DNA of 64,000 nt from Thermosynechococcus sp. CL-1 (GCF_008386235.1 NZ_CP040671.1:870001-934000), one strand, 5' to 3'. Positions 1 through 9,670 are shown, counted from the first letter of the stretch. Program-made: numbers and translations. Notes: generated from the sequence alone by a model not told the origin.

Positions 1-680
1 CACTGGTCAAGCGTTCCTGCGCCGAAAATGAACGGGACTAAGTGATGTACCGAAGCTGTGGACTTACTACGTAAGTGGTAGGGGAGCGTTCTGCATTAGT
101 TTGAAGCACTAGCGTAAGCAGGTGTGGACGAGGCAGAAGTGAGAATGTCGGCTTGAGTAGCGAAAACATTGGTGAGAATCCAATGCCCCGAAACCCCAAG
201 GGTTCCTTCGGAAGGCTCGTCCGCGAAGGGTTAGTCGGGACCTAAGGCGAGGCCGAAAGGCGTAGTCGATGGACAACTGGTCAATATTCCAGTACTCATC
301 TTGGTTTGTGCAGAGGGACGGAGAAGGCTAGATCAGCCGGATGTTGGTTACCGGTTCAACTGTCCGAGGTGTTGAGGAGCGGTGAAAACGCTCTGAGCTG
401 AGGCAGGAGTACGACCCACTACGGTGGGGAAGTGATTGATGTCATGCTTCCAAGAAAAGCTCTAAGCACGTTAAGCCAAGATACCCGTACCCGAAACCGA
501 CACAGGTGGGGGGGTAGAGTATACCAAGGGGCGCGAGATAACTCTCTCTAAGGAACTCGGCAAAATGGCCCCGTAACTTCGGGAGAAGGGGTGCCACCGA
601 GAGGTGGTCGCAGTGAAGAGGCCCAGGCGACTGTTTACCAAAAACACAGGTCTCCGCTAAGTCGTAAGACGATGTATGGG

Positions 681-713
<33 letters not shown>

Positions 714-741
714 AAGCTGGTCAGCGCAAGCGAAGCTGGCG

Positions 742-853
<112 letters not shown>

Positions 854-1088
854 GGAGAGAGGCTCGGCGAAATAGAAGTGTCTGTGAAGATGCGGACTAC
901 CTGCACCCGGACAGAAAGACCCTATGAAGCTTTACTGTAGCCTGGAATTGGGTTCGGGCTTTGCTTGCGCAGGATAGGTGGGAGACGTTGAAGTATCCCT
1001 TGTGGGGGATATGGAGTCGCCGGTGAGATACCACTCTGGCAAGGCTAGAATTCTAACCTTCTGCTGTTAGCCAGCGAAGGAACAGTTT

Positions 1089-1125
<37 letters not shown>

Positions 1126-1126
1126 T

Positions 1127-1160
<34 letters not shown>

Positions 1161-1191
1161 GTCGGAAATCAGCCGTAGAGTGCAAAGGCAT

Positions 1192-1241
<50 letters not shown>

Positions 1242-1315
1242 CTTAGTGATCCGACGGTTCCGCGTGGAAGGGCCGTCGCTCAACGGATAAAAGTTACTCT
1301 AGGGATAACAGGCTG

Positions 1316-1375
<60 letters not shown>

Positions 1376-1392
1376 ACCTGGGGCGGTAGTAC

Positions 1393-1427
<35 letters not shown>

Positions 1428-1450
1428 TACGTGAGCTGGGTTCAGAACGT

Positions 1451-2194
1451 AAATCATTGCGTCACTTCACAGTAATGTGGAGCAGCAAACCGACTAAAAT
1501 CGGTAGAATCTTAATCAGTGACGAACGGCTGATTAAGACAATACCGAGGGTAAGCAAGAGTCTCGTGACAGATGATTTAACGCTGAGTTACATTGCTGGT
1601 TTTTTGGATGGTGATGGCTGCATTAATCTGCAACTAGTGCGACGTAAGGATTACGTCCTTGGTTATCAAATTCGTGCTAGCATCATTTTCTTTCAGTCTT
1701 CTTCGCATCGTTCCTTCTTGGAGTGGTTAAAGTCTATTTTCCAAGCAGGGTTTGTGAGAGACCGAAAAGATGGCTTAAGCGAGTATGCAATTGTTGATGC
1801 GCCATCTGTCTTAGAAGTGCTGCTAACTCTTCGCAGCTACCTTAAACTCAAGAAGCCACAATGTGATTTAGCAATTACTGTTCTACAGGAAGTTGTTCAA
1901 TCAAGGCGATTAACGCCAGAACAATTCCTAAAACTTGCTCAGCAGGTGGATCAATTTGGTGAACTGAATGCTTCCAAAAAGCGTTCGATTCGCTCTGATC
2001 AAGTGGAGCAGTTTCTGAGATCACGACAACTCTTGATCCCGTAGAGACTGAGGCCTAGGCTTGAGTTAGCCATCAAGCGTAAGCTGAGATGTTCTGAAGT
2101 TGTCAGAGACATCAAATGTCGGCTCCTGATTCGTTAGTGGCGAGAGTCAGGATGAAGATATAGTCCATGCTCGTAGTGATACGAGAACAACATG
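1451..2194 (+). other. Group I intron in 23S rRNA (I-CreI site, about E. coli 2593)
   Basis: The uninterrupted bacterial sequence AGAACGTCGTGAGACAG is broken after AGAACGT at 1450 and resumes as CGTGAGACAG at 2195. The 5' exon ends in U and the intron ends in G, as group I introns require. The core is visible: an R-like segment with CAGAGAC near 2104-2110, and the S-like segment AAGATATAGTCC at 2155-2166. Length is 744 nt including the endonuclease ORF. The position matches, from memory, the Chlamydomonas chloroplast 23S intron that encodes I-CreI. The intron should self-splice to restore a functional 23S rRNA. Confidence 0.92.
1475..2044 (+). CDS. LAGLIDADG homing endonuclease, I-CreI-like, intron-encoded
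   Basis: Homing endonuclease of 189 aa if translation starts at the first ATG inside the intron (1475). The frame stays open back into the exon to 1349, but that part is rRNA. It carries one LAGLIDADG motif, LSYIAGFLDGDG at about residues 37-48, so it would act as a homodimer like I-CreI. The rest also resembles I-CreI: a GFVRDR segment, LKLKKPQCDLA and a FLKLAQQVDQ...LN helix. The target would be the intron-less 23S allele around AACGTCGTGAGAC. There is no clear Shine-Dalgarno. Single-motif architecture, position and similarity agree, so the call is firm; present-day activity is not shown. Confidence 0.9.
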   Translation: MWSSKPTKIGRILISDERLIKTIPRVSKSLVTDDLTLSYIAGFLDGDGCINLQLVRRKDYVLGYQIRASIIFFQSSSHRSFLEWLKSIFQAGFVRDRKDGLSEYAIVDAPSVLEVLLTLRSYLKLKKPQCDLAITVLQEVVQSRRLTPEQFLKLAQQVDQFGELNASKKRSIRSDQVEQFLRSRQLLIP

Positions 2195-2336
2195 CGTGAG
2201 ACAGTTCGGTCCATATCCGGTGCAGGCGTAGGAGCATTGAGAGGAGTCCTCCTTAGTACGAGAGGACCGGGAGGAACGCACCTCTGGTGTACCTGTTATC
2301 GTGCCAACGGTAAACGCAGGGTAGCCATGTGCGGAG

Positions 2337-2370
<34 letters not shown>

Positions 2371-2623
2371 CACCTCAAGATGAGTGCTCCCATGGCATAA
2401 GCCAGTAAGGTCACGGGTAGAACACCCGTTAATAGGCTCTCGATGGAAGTCCAGTAATGGATGAAGTCTAGGAGTACTAATAGACCGAGGGCTTGACCTC
2501 ATCAATCAACAGGTGTCTGATTCAATTAACTATACTGACAATCGCTATTTAGTTGAAAGGTTATTGATCCTGAATTTATCTAGCAATTCTTTAGTCTAGG
2601 TTCTCAATTTAAAAATAATGCTT

Positions 2624-2743
2624 TGCCTAGTGCCTATGGCGCGACGGAACCACGCTGATCCATCCCGAACTCAGAGGTGAAACGTCGCAGCGGTGAAGAT
2701 AGTTGGAGGGTCGCCTCCTGCAAAAATAGCTCGGTGCTAGGCA
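2624..2743 (+). rRNA. rrf: 5S ribosomal RNA
   Basis: A 120-nt sequence 124 nt after the 23S 3' end. The ends TGCCTAGTG and TGCTAGGCA pair as helix I. The internal CCATCCCGAACTCAGAGGTGAAACG is the universal 5S loop B/C region. It belongs to the rRNA operon and is followed by a terminator. The 23S-5S spacer (2500-2623) is AT-rich and shows no tRNA. Confidence 0.97.
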
Positions 2744-2755
2744 AAATATTCAAAC

Positions 2756-2790
2756 CACCCCATCTAGATTTTCTAGGTGGGGTCTTGATT
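2756..2790 (+). terminator. Rho-independent terminator of the rRNA operon
   Basis: The inverted repeat ACCCCATCTAG / CTAGGTGGGGT has one G-T wobble and a loop of ATTTT type. It is followed by CTTGATTTTT. It lies 12 nt after 5S, as expected for the end of the rrn operon. Confidence 0.8.
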
Positions 2791-2899
2791 TTTAAGAAAT
2801 GTTTAAGGGATGATCGGTTTTGGATAGAGGAGTGACATTGATGGGTAGTTCGGTCTATATTGCATCAAATATCGCTCTCCTCAAAAGGTTTTTAGGGTC

Positions 2900-4234
2900 A
2901 TGCCTCAATTCATGCGTTTGATGGGTCTTCGGCACTGGATGCGGGTGGGTTCCTCGGTGGTGGCAGCGGTGCTGGCGGCGGCGTTACCAGGCTATGGACG
3001 AATGCAGGATAGCCCCAAGATGTTGGTGGATGAGGTGTGGCAAATTGTGCAGCAGGAATATGTGGATGAGTCGTTTAATCAGGTGGATTGGCTGGCGGTA
3101 CGGCGGCAACTTTTGGCGCAGCGCTACACGTCGCGGCAGCAGGCCTATGCAGCTATTCGGGGAATGTTGCAGCAGTTGAATGACCCCTATACGCGCTTCA
3201 TGACTCCAGAGGAGTTTACGGCTTTGCGCACGCAAACGTCGGGGGAAGTTTCGGGGATTGGTATTCGCTTGACGGTGGATGAAAAGACACAACAGTTGAC
3301 GATTTTGGAGCCGCTGGAAAATTCACCTGCAACTAAGGCGGGAATTCGGGCGGGCGATCGCCTGCTGGCCATTGATGGTCACTCTACTCGGCGGATGTCG
3401 ATTGAGGAGGCATCGCGGCGGATTCGGGGGCGGGTGGGGACTCCCATTGAACTTCAGTTGTTTCGCCCTAATCGCGGTACCTTTCGCCTGACGCTGACAC
3501 GGGCATTGATTGAACTCCCTGCGGTGCGATCGCTGGTGAAGGAGGAAGGCGGTGCCCGCATTGGCTATATCTATCTGAGTGAATTTACTGCCCATGCAGC
3601 GGATCAGTTGCGCGCGGCGATTCGCAAGCTAGAGGCGGAGAAGGTGGAGGGGTTTGTTTTGGATTTGCGAGGGAATCCAGGAGGACTATTGCAGGCAGGA
3701 ATTGATATTGCCCGCATGTGGTTGAATCAAGGTTTGATTGTGCGTACGGTCGATCGCAGTGGCCACAGTGAGCAGGCACGGGCGAATCAATCGGCATTGA
3801 CGAATTTGCCCCTCGTGGTTTTGGTGGATCACCGCTCTGCTAGCAGTAGTGAAATTCTCACAGGGGCATTGCAGGATAACGGTCGTGCGATTGTGGTGGG
3901 CACGCCAACCTACGGTAAGGCCTTGGTACAATCCATTCATCAATTGAGTGATGGTTCAGGATTGTCGGTGACGGTTGCTCATTACTACACGCCCAATGGC
4001 ACGGATATTAACCGCACAGGGATTACGCCGAATGTAATGGTGACGCTGCCGCAGGAGGTGAGTACCAATCCCCGTTTGTGGACGACAGCAGCCGATCGCC
4101 TGTACCAAGCAGGAGTGGCTCAATTGCGCCAAGCCATTTATCGCAGTCAAGCGCCTAAGCCCATGAATACGGCTCAAACAGGGGAGCAGGAGCAGTTTCG
4201 CCAACCCCTTGGTGTCCCTTGTCCGGTGCAGTGA
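2900..4234 (+). CDS. Carboxyl-terminal processing protease (S41, CtpA/B type)
   Basis: Periplasmic or lumenal serine protease of 444 aa. A hydrophobic signal peptide occupies residues 1-32 (SSVVAAVLAAALPG). A PDZ domain follows at about 115-200, then the S41 catalytic core with GFVLDLRGNPGG at 251-262. The Ser-Lys dyad is visible as S315 (HRSASSSEI) and K340 (TYGKALVQ), 25 residues apart as in D1-processing proteases. The family trims C-terminal extensions, including that of photosystem II D1; which cyanobacterial paralogue (CtpA, B or C) this is cannot be decided here. The stop overlaps the next ATG (TGATG), suggesting co-transcription with the ArsR gene. Confidence 0.93.
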   Translation: MPQFMRLMGLRHWMRVGSSVVAAVLAAALPGYGRMQDSPKMLVDEVWQIVQQEYVDESFNQVDWLAVRRQLLAQRYTSRQQAYAAIRGMLQQLNDPYTRFMTPEEFTALRTQTSGEVSGIGIRLTVDEKTQQLTILEPLENSPATKAGIRAGDRLLAIDGHSTRRMSIEEASRRIRGRVGTPIELQLFRPNRGTFRLTLTRALIELPAVRSLVKEEGGARIGYIYLSEFTAHAADQLRAAIRKLEAEKVEGFVLDLRGNPGGLLQAGIDIARMWLNQGLIVRTVDRSGHSEQARANQSALTNLPLVVLVDHRSASSSEILTGALQDNGRAIVVGTPTYGKALVQSIHQLSDGSGLSVTVAHYYTPNGTDINRTGITPNVMVTLPQEVSTNPRLWTTAADRLYQAGVAQLRQAIYRSQAPKPMNTAQTGEQEQFRQPLGVPCPVQ

Positions 4235-4557
4235 TGGTTGTTTCAGAGATTGATCAGGAATACCCCGCTGAGATTCAATTGGCCTTCCATGCCCTTGGGG
4301 AGCCGTTGCGGTTGAAGGTGATTGAGATTCTGCATCGGGAGGAGCTGTGTGTCTGTGATCTGTGCGATCGCCTGCACCTGACCCCCTCAAAACTCTCGTT
4401 TCATCTGCAGGCACTGCGGCGAGCCAATCTCGTGCTGTCGCGTCAAGAAGGGCGGTGGGTCTATTACCGCCTCAATCGTCCCCAATTTGAAGTCCTAATG
4501 GCCTATTTGCAGCAGTTTACGGTGGGGGAAACGGTGCTGGCTCGCATCTGTTCTTAA
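4234..4557 (+). CDS. ArsR/SmtB-family transcriptional regulator
   Basis: Winged-helix repressor of 107 aa, started at the ATG that overlaps the ctp stop codon. A GTG at 4231 and a TTG at 4219 are upstream alternatives. HALGEPLRLKVIEIL, the ELCVCDLCDRL metal-box-like segment and the recognition helix LTPSKLSFHLQALRRANLV are characteristic; the two cysteines in ELCVCDLC match the alpha3 metal or arsenic site of ArsR-type sensors. No arsenic or metal efflux gene is adjacent, so the regulon is unknown. The end converges on the adenosyltransferase gene with stop codons overlapping by 4 nt. Confidence 0.9.
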   Translation: MVVSEIDQEYPAEIQLAFHALGEPLRLKVIEILHREELCVCDLCDRLHLTPSKLSFHLQALRRANLVLSRQEGRWVYYRLNRPQFEVLMAYLQQFTVGETVLARICS

Positions 4558-5687
4558 AAATCAACGCCGCGCTTGAGATCAACGCCTTTTTCAGCATAGT
4601 GCTTGTGGCAGATCATCTCCGAGTGGACGCTGGCGAGTTCAAAGTAGGCGGGGGGATATTTGCAGCGACCGGTAATAATGATTTCAGTGGTGCGGGGCTT
4701 GCGCAGGAGCGTTTGCACAATCGGTTCGATGGGGAGAAGCTCGAGGTCAACGGTGGGGTTGAGTTCATCGAGAATAATCGTTTTGTAAAGACCAGAGGCA
4801 ATGGCAGCTCGAGCAATTTCCCAGCCGCGTTCGGCTTCAATGTAGTCAATTTCCTGCTGCTGACCGCGCCAAACAATGGCATCCCGACCACAGCGGTGGT
4901 GATCGACTAAATGGGGATAGCTTTCCTTGAGGGCAGCGATCGCCGCATCTTCGGTATAGCCCTGCCCCCCCTTGAGCCACTGCAGAATCAGGACACGGTG
5001 GGATTGATCGCGGCTAATTCCTTTGCCGATTGCCTGAAGGGCTTTACCGAGGGCACTGGTGGACTTGCCTTTGCCGTCACCCGTATAGATTTCAATGCCT
5101 TCAATGCCCTGTTCTTGAGCCGTAGGATGCACAAGGGGACGCATCTCGGAGTGGAGGTCAGCAATTTGCAGGAGTTGGGCAGGAGCACCCCGGCCAGTAG
5201 CAATAATTTCTAGGTGTTCGGGCTTGCGGCGGAGGGTGTTGACAACTTCATCAACGGGCAAAAGGCCTAAATCTAGGACGGGGTTGAGTTCATCTAAAAC
5301 AATGACGGAATAGAGACCAGAGGCGATCGCCCCCTTGGCAATATCCCAGCCCCGCTGTGCCTCTTGGCGATCGAACTTGGTAATTTGCTCGGCAGTAAAG
5401 TATTCAGCGCGGCCAGTGCGCACTTGGTCAATGAGGTGGGGAAACCCGCGCTGCAGCGCTTCAATGGCGGCATCTTCGGCATAGGCACGGCCAGGTCCTT
5501 TGAGAAAGCGCAACAGGAGTACCCGAGTGGGCCAAGCAGAGGCAATACCCAGACCAATGGAGCGCAGAACAACCCCGAGGGCAGCTTGGGATTTGCCCTT
5601 ACCAGCACCGTCATAGACGTGGAGTTGACCGCTCACCCGTCCGGGGCGAATCTGAGCGGTTTGAATGCCAATACCTGCACGGGTCAT
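4554..5687 (-). CDS. Tandem-domain ATP:corrinoid adenosyltransferase-like protein (CobO/BtuR)
   Basis: P-loop protein of 377 aa made of two similar CobA/CobO/BtuR-type domains. Each has a GxGKGKS nucleotide loop (about residues 27-33 and 203-209), an RVLxLxxLKG strand, an RGWxIA...IxSGLYxxIxLDELNP segment and an xTGR loop. The family transfers adenosyl from ATP to cob(I)alamin precursors. The ATG at 5687 is chosen because the longer form would begin with TTG at 5759 and overlap another small gene. Both Walker loops look intact, so the duplication is not simply decay of one half. Single-domain enzymes are about 200 aa. A cobalamin role fits the B12 riboswitch at 41090. Confidence 0.85.
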   Translation of the reverse strand: MTRAGIGIQTAQIRPGRVSGQLHVYDGAGKGKSQAALGVVLRSIGLGIASAWPTRVLLLRFLKGPGRAYAEDAAIEALQRGFPHLIDQVRTGRAEYFTAEQITKFDRQEAQRGWDIAKGAIASGLYSVIVLDELNPVLDLGLLPVDEVVNTLRRKPEHLEIIATGRGAPAQLLQIADLHSEMRPLVHPTAQEQGIEGIEIYTGDGKGKSTSALGKALQAIGKGISRDQSHRVLILQWLKGGQGYTEDAAIAALKESYPHLVDHHRCGRDAIVWRGQQQEIDYIEAERGWEIARAAIASGLYKTIILDELNPTVDLELLPIEPIVQTLLRKPRTTEIIITGRCKYPPAYFELASVHSEMICHKHYAEKGVDLKRGVDF

Positions 5688-5721
5688 AGGGGTGTGAATC
5701 AAAGAACCTAGAGGGATTGTA

Positions 5722-5901
5722 TCAAGGGCGGGGTGGGGTTTTGAGAACAACGGCTTCAACCGTTAGATCTGTGGTAGTGGTGGCGGTAATCGCCCAACGC
5801 AGGGGCTGACCATGGGCTTGCAGCGCCTGTTCGATAGCCTCATGGAAAGGCGAGGAAAGGCTGTGTCGGGGTAGGGTCAGACGGATAAATTCCGTTTGCA
5901 T
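5722..5901 (-). CDS. Small conserved-looking protein, 59 aa
   Basis: Reading frame from the ATG at 5901 to the TGA at 5722. The product begins MQTEFIRLTLPRHSL and contains PLRWAITATTTTDLTVEAVV. It sits between the PP2C gene (ends 5919) and the adenosyltransferase (starts 5687), all on the minus strand, and fills an otherwise unexplained gap. A beta-alpha-beta-like mix of charged and hydrophobic residues suggests a small folded protein. No family is recognised. Function is unknown; being coding is inferred from codon pattern and fit between neighbours. Confidence 0.6.
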   Translation of the reverse strand: MQTEFIRLTLPRHSLSSPFHEAIEQALQAHGQPLRWAITATTTTDLTVEAVVLKTPPRP

Positions 5902-5918
5902 AGGTTTTGCTTGATGGG

Positions 5919-6641
5919 TTAAACACCAATGACAACGACGGTGACATTGTCGCGGCCGCCGTGGGTTTTGGCAGCATTCACGAGGGCAGCCGCCGCTTTT
6001 TCGACATTGGGTTCACTGAGGTAGATACTGATCACCTCGTCGGTGAGTTCTTCAGTTAAGCCGTCACTGCACAGCAGCAGGCGATCGCCCGGCTCTAGAT
6101 CAATGGGTTGAATATCAATTTGGGTGAGGTCTTCACGGCCTAGGCACTGGGAGAGGACATGGCGCCATGGATGCTGCCGCGCCTGCTCAATGGTCAAGCT
6201 TCCCAGTTGTACGGCTTGGGCAATCCAAGTGTGATCGCTGGTAATTTGCTGGAGTTGGTCTTTGCGCCAGCGGTAGATGCGGGAGTCGCCCACATGGGCA
6301 CACCAAGCGCGATCGCCCTTTTCATCAACGAGAACCACCACAGCCGTTGTCCCCATATCAGCACGGGCAGTATTTTGGCGTTGCTGCTCAACAATGGCAT
6401 GATTGGCAGCGAGAAAGGCTTGGCGGAGTAGGGTCACAGGGTCATGCTGAAGGTCCTCAAGGTGGGTTTCCAAGAATGCCTGAATATGTTCGACAGCTAA
6501 ACGACTGGCTTCCTCGCCCCCAGCGTGCCCACCCATGCCATCGGCCACAATAAAAAAACGCTGATGCTTTTCGTCAATATAAAAAGCATCCTGATTGCTT
6601 TTGCGAATCAGACCACAATCAGTTAAGCCGGCAACGTCCAT
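5919..6641 (-). CDS. PP2C-family serine/threonine protein phosphatase
   Basis: Metal-dependent phosphatase of 240 aa, cytosolic, close to bacterial PrpC/Stp1. The start [20 protein letters not shown] contains the RxxNQD motif. [15 protein letters not shown] is the metal-binding DGMGG motif. [20 protein letters not shown] and [10 protein letters not shown] supply the remaining PPM motifs, so all expected catalytic aspartates are present. Such enzymes reverse Hanks-kinase phosphorylation; a Hanks kinase is encoded at 20690-22126. It is transcribed away from the UbiB-like gene, which ends 25 nt upstream. Confidence 0.93.
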   Translation of the reverse strand: MDVAGLTDCGLIRKSNQDAFYIDEKHQRFFIVADGMGGHAGGEEASRLAVEHIQAFLETHLEDLQHDPVTLLRQAFLAANHAIVEQQRQNTARADMGTTAVVVLVDEKGDRAWCAHVGDSRIYRWRKDQLQQITSDHTWIAQAVQLGSLTIEQARQHPWRHVLSQCLGREDLTQIDIQPIDLEPGDRLLLCSDGLTEELTDEVISIYLSEPNVEKAAAALVNAAKTHGGRDNVTVVVIGV

Positions 6642-6665
6642 GACCCCCCTATGTTGGGTTGCTTG

Positions 6666-8375
6666 TTAAAACATTTTTTCATACTTATCGAGTTTAAGCA
6701 TGAGTCGCCAATAGAGGATACCAAACCATACCGCTAATGCGGCTGCCACACCCGCCAAGAGGAGATACTGGTTCACGAGTAAAATTGTCGCCACTAAGGA
6801 AAAACTGCCAATAAGGACGACATAATTTAGTCCTAAGTTAATGTTACTCAGGCGCCGCAGAATGCGATCGCTCTCACTGGAACGGACACGCAAGCGCAGA
6901 TCACCATTTTCCAGTTTATCGAGCACCTCTTCAAGGCGACGGGGCAAGCCAATGGCACTGCTGCCCACTTGAGCCGCTTGACGACTCAGTTCAGAGAAAA
7001 GACTGCCATTACTGGGATCGGGGAAGTTTCCGTTGGTCATAAGTTCAGTCGCAAATGGTTGGGCAACTTGCATGAAGTTAAAGTCTTTGTCGAGTCCCTT
7101 ACCTACCCCCTCTAGGGTGGAAAATGCCCGCATCACAAAGGTAAATGTGGCGGGAAAGCGGAAGGGTTGGTCATAGGCAATTTCGTAGAGGTCATCGCTA
7201 ATTTGAGCCACCGATTGGGCTTCAAAGGACTGGTTCATGAAATTGTCGAGGAGATACTGAATCGAGCGACGTACCGGCCCTAGATCGCCTGTGGGAACCA
7301 ACGCTCCTAGCTCTACAAGGCACTGTACCACCTGTTCGGCATCCCGTTGGGCAATGCTTAAAAATGTTTTCAGCAATTTATCGCGGGTCACAGGTTGAAT
7401 GCGCCCCATCATGCCAAAGTCGTAGAAAATCAGTTGGCCGTTGGGGCTGACGGCAATGTTGCCCGGATGGGGGTCAGCGTGGAAGAAGCCGTCATTGAGA
7501 ACTTGATAGAGGTAGGCCTTGGCACCGAGTTCAGCAAGGCGTTTGCGGTCTAGACCCGCCGCTTCAAGGGCTTCGTAGTGGCTAATTTTAATCCCCGGTA
7601 GGTACTCAAGGGTGAGCACACGCCGTGAGGTATACCGCCAATAGACGCGTGGAACACAGGCCCACTCGCGATCGCGAAAGTTGCGGCGGAAGGTGTCGGC
7701 ATTGCGTCCCTCATTGAGGTAGTCAATTTCTTCGTAGAGAATGCGACAACACTCATCGTAGATGCCCATCCAGTCGCGCCCTTGCCCCCATTTGGGGTGG
7801 TTTTGAAAGTATTGGGCAATGCCTTTGAGAATCGCCAGATCAATGTCAAACAACTGCCGCAGGCCGGGGCGTTGAACCTTGACCACCACTTCTTCGCCTG
7901 AGAGGAGTTGTGCTTTGTGGACTTGACCCAGACTGGCGGCGGCCATGGGGATCGGGTCAAAACTGCGAAACAGTTCAGGGATATGGCGGCCAAAGTCTTC
8001 GTAGATGATTTTTTCGACTAGCTCGTAACTAAAGGCGGGGACGCGGTCTTGAAGTTTACTCAGTTCTTCGACGTATTCGCTGGGGAAGAGATCGGCACGG
8101 GTAGAAAAGAGTTGCCCCAGTTTAATGAAGGTGGGGCCCAGCTCAAGGAAGGTTTCACGAATCCAGATCGCTTGGGCACGGCGTCGCGCCGCACGCTTAG
8201 CATCGGTCATACCGCCCCAGTAGCTCCAAGATTTGGTGAGGAGCCAACGGCCAAAGAGAAATCGCCAGACAAAAAACCAAATATCAAAGAAGCGCCGCGT
8301 TTTTGAGTAGCGCTCGCGATTCCAACGATAGGATTTGCCGGTGGGCGTCAAACTGGCCGAAACTGGTGTGGACAC
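6666..8375 (-). CDS. ABC1/UbiB-family protein kinase-like protein
   Basis: Atypical kinase of 569 aa. The GTG at 8375 is preferred (preceded by GGGAAGAG); a TTG at 8432 would add 19 residues. Family hallmarks are the KxGQ motif (FIKLGQLFSTRADLFP), the alanine-rich loop variant AAASLGQVHKA, the catalytic segment HADPHPGNIAV and IFYDFGMMGRI in place of DFG. Two C-terminal hydrophobic segments (YVVLIGSFSLVATILLV and YLLLAGVAAALAVWFGILYW) anchor it in a membrane. The family supports isoprenoid quinone biosynthesis or lipid homeostasis; in cyanobacteria plastoquinone or tocopherol metabolism is a likely setting, by inference. Confidence 0.92.
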   Translation of the reverse strand: MSTPVSASLTPTGKSYRWNRERYSKTRRFFDIWFFVWRFLFGRWLLTKSWSYWGGMTDAKRAARRRAQAIWIRETFLELGPTFIKLGQLFSTRADLFPSEYVEELSKLQDRVPAFSYELVEKIIYEDFGRHIPELFRSFDPIPMAAASLGQVHKAQLLSGEEVVVKVQRPGLRQLFDIDLAILKGIAQYFQNHPKWGQGRDWMGIYDECCRILYEEIDYLNEGRNADTFRRNFRDREWACVPRVYWRYTSRRVLTLEYLPGIKISHYEALEAAGLDRKRLAELGAKAYLYQVLNDGFFHADPHPGNIAVSPNGQLIFYDFGMMGRIQPVTRDKLLKTFLSIAQRDAEQVVQCLVELGALVPTGDLGPVRRSIQYLLDNFMNQSFEAQSVAQISDDLYEIAYDQPFRFPATFTFVMRAFSTLEGVGKGLDKDFNFMQVAQPFATELMTNGNFPDPSNGSLFSELSRQAAQVGSSAIGLPRRLEEVLDKLENGDLRLRVRSSESDRILRRLSNINLGLNYVVLIGSFSLVATILLVNQYLLLAGVAAALAVWFGILYWRLMLKLDKYEKMF

Positions 8376-8443
8376 ACGCTCTTCCCTAGTGGGTGATCTC
8401 AACAAATTGTAACGAATCCCTAACGATACCAAAGAATAATAGG

Positions 8444-9670
8444 CTACAGGGCATAGCGATCGCGCCCCATGCCGAGGGCAAAACGCAGGGAATCGGGCAG
8501 GCTTTTGCTACTAGCGGTTAAAAAGAAGGTTAGCCCCAAGAGGCTAAAGACCGCCGCCATGCGAAAGATCAGGCGATAACCCAAAGGATCAATCAGCCCC
8601 CCCAGCAGTGGCCCTGCCAAGGCCATCCCCAGATCAAATCCCCCTAAACTGAGGCTGAGAACCCGTCCCCGCTCATCGGTGGTGGAGCGATCGGCCATCA
8701 GGGCAGCGACCATGGGAATCAGGACACCGCCGGCAAGACCTTCAAGAATCGCCGCCCAGAGGATATCCAAGGGGGTTTGGGCTTGGGCGAGGAGCACCAT
8801 TGAGACCCCATAGCAGGCAAGGCTGGCGGAGATGAAAATGCCCCTTCCCCAGCGATCGGAGGCAGAACCCGTGGCCACACGACCGATAAAGCTGGCGATC
8901 GCCGCCACGGAGTAAAACAGCCCTGCCGAAATGTTGAGCCGCTCAGCCGCAATAAACAGGGGAATAAAGGTGGCGATCGTGCCAAAGGTCAGCCCTACAC
9001 TCAGCATCACCAAGCTGGGAATCCGCAGCCGTTCTGAAAGCAAGAGCCGCCAAAAGAGGGCTTTCTCTGGGCGAGACCCTCCAGAGTCCTGTGGGATATT
9101 CACCGCCCGCACGCCTGCGGCAGCCATGAACCCAAGGGCAGCTAAGCTACTGGCAACCATGAAGACCGAGCTATGACTGTAGTTCATTTGCAGCCAACTA
9201 CCGAGACTCGGTCCGAGGGCAACCCCAATGGGATGGACAAGGCTGGTGTAGCCAATGATTTCACCGCGATGCTCAGGTGGGGCAATATCTGTCACCAGTG
9301 CCATGTAGCCGGTGGTAAAGCCAGCGATGCTCACGCCATGGAGAAGGCGCACCGCAACAAGGAGGGGTAGGTCGTGGCTGACGATATAAAACAGGGGAGC
9401 GATCGCGGCCACAGCGAGGCCAATCAGCAATGTAATTTTGCGTCCCCGGCGATCGGCCAGGGGCCCTAACCACGAGCGGGAACCAATCAGCCCCACAGCA
9501 AAGGCACCCATGACAAACCCCACCTGATGGGGCGTGCCCCCCTTCTCAGCAATGTAGAGGGGTAATGTGGGTAACATTGCGGCAATGCTGGACCAAAACA
9601 ACAGACCAGCCAGTACGAGCCTGAGTAGCGTTTGGCGCACGGATGGGGGTAGCTTCAACAGGACAACCAC
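8444..9670 (-). CDS. Major facilitator superfamily transporter
   Basis: Integral membrane protein of 408 aa with about 12 hydrophobic segments. The GTG start at 9670 is preceded by AAGGGGG. Motif A of drug/sugar MFS carriers is visible after TM2 as GSRSWLGPLADRRGRK, with a weaker repeat GRVATGSASDRWGRG in the second half. Overall layout is closest to drug:H+ antiporter or YfcJ-like carriers, but the substrate is not predictable. It is 68 nt upstream of the UbiB-like gene on the same strand. Confidence 0.88.
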   Translation of the reverse strand: MVVLLKLPPSVRQTLLRLVLAGLLFWSSIAAMLPTLPLYIAEKGGTPHQVGFVMGAFAVGLIGSRSWLGPLADRRGRKITLLIGLAVAAIAPLFYIVSHDLPLLVAVRLLHGVSIAGFTTGYMALVTDIAPPEHRGEIIGYTSLVHPIGVALGPSLGSWLQMNYSHSSVFMVASSLAALGFMAAAGVRAVNIPQDSGGSRPEKALFWRLLLSERLRIPSLVMLSVGLTFGTIATFIPLFIAAERLNISAGLFYSVAAIASFIGRVATGSASDRWGRGIFISASLACYGVSMVLLAQAQTPLDILWAAILEGLAGGVLIPMVAALMADRSTTDERGRVLSLSLGGFDLGMALAGPLLGGLIDPLGYRLIFRMAAVFSLLGLTFFLTASSKSLPDSLRFALGMGRDRYAL

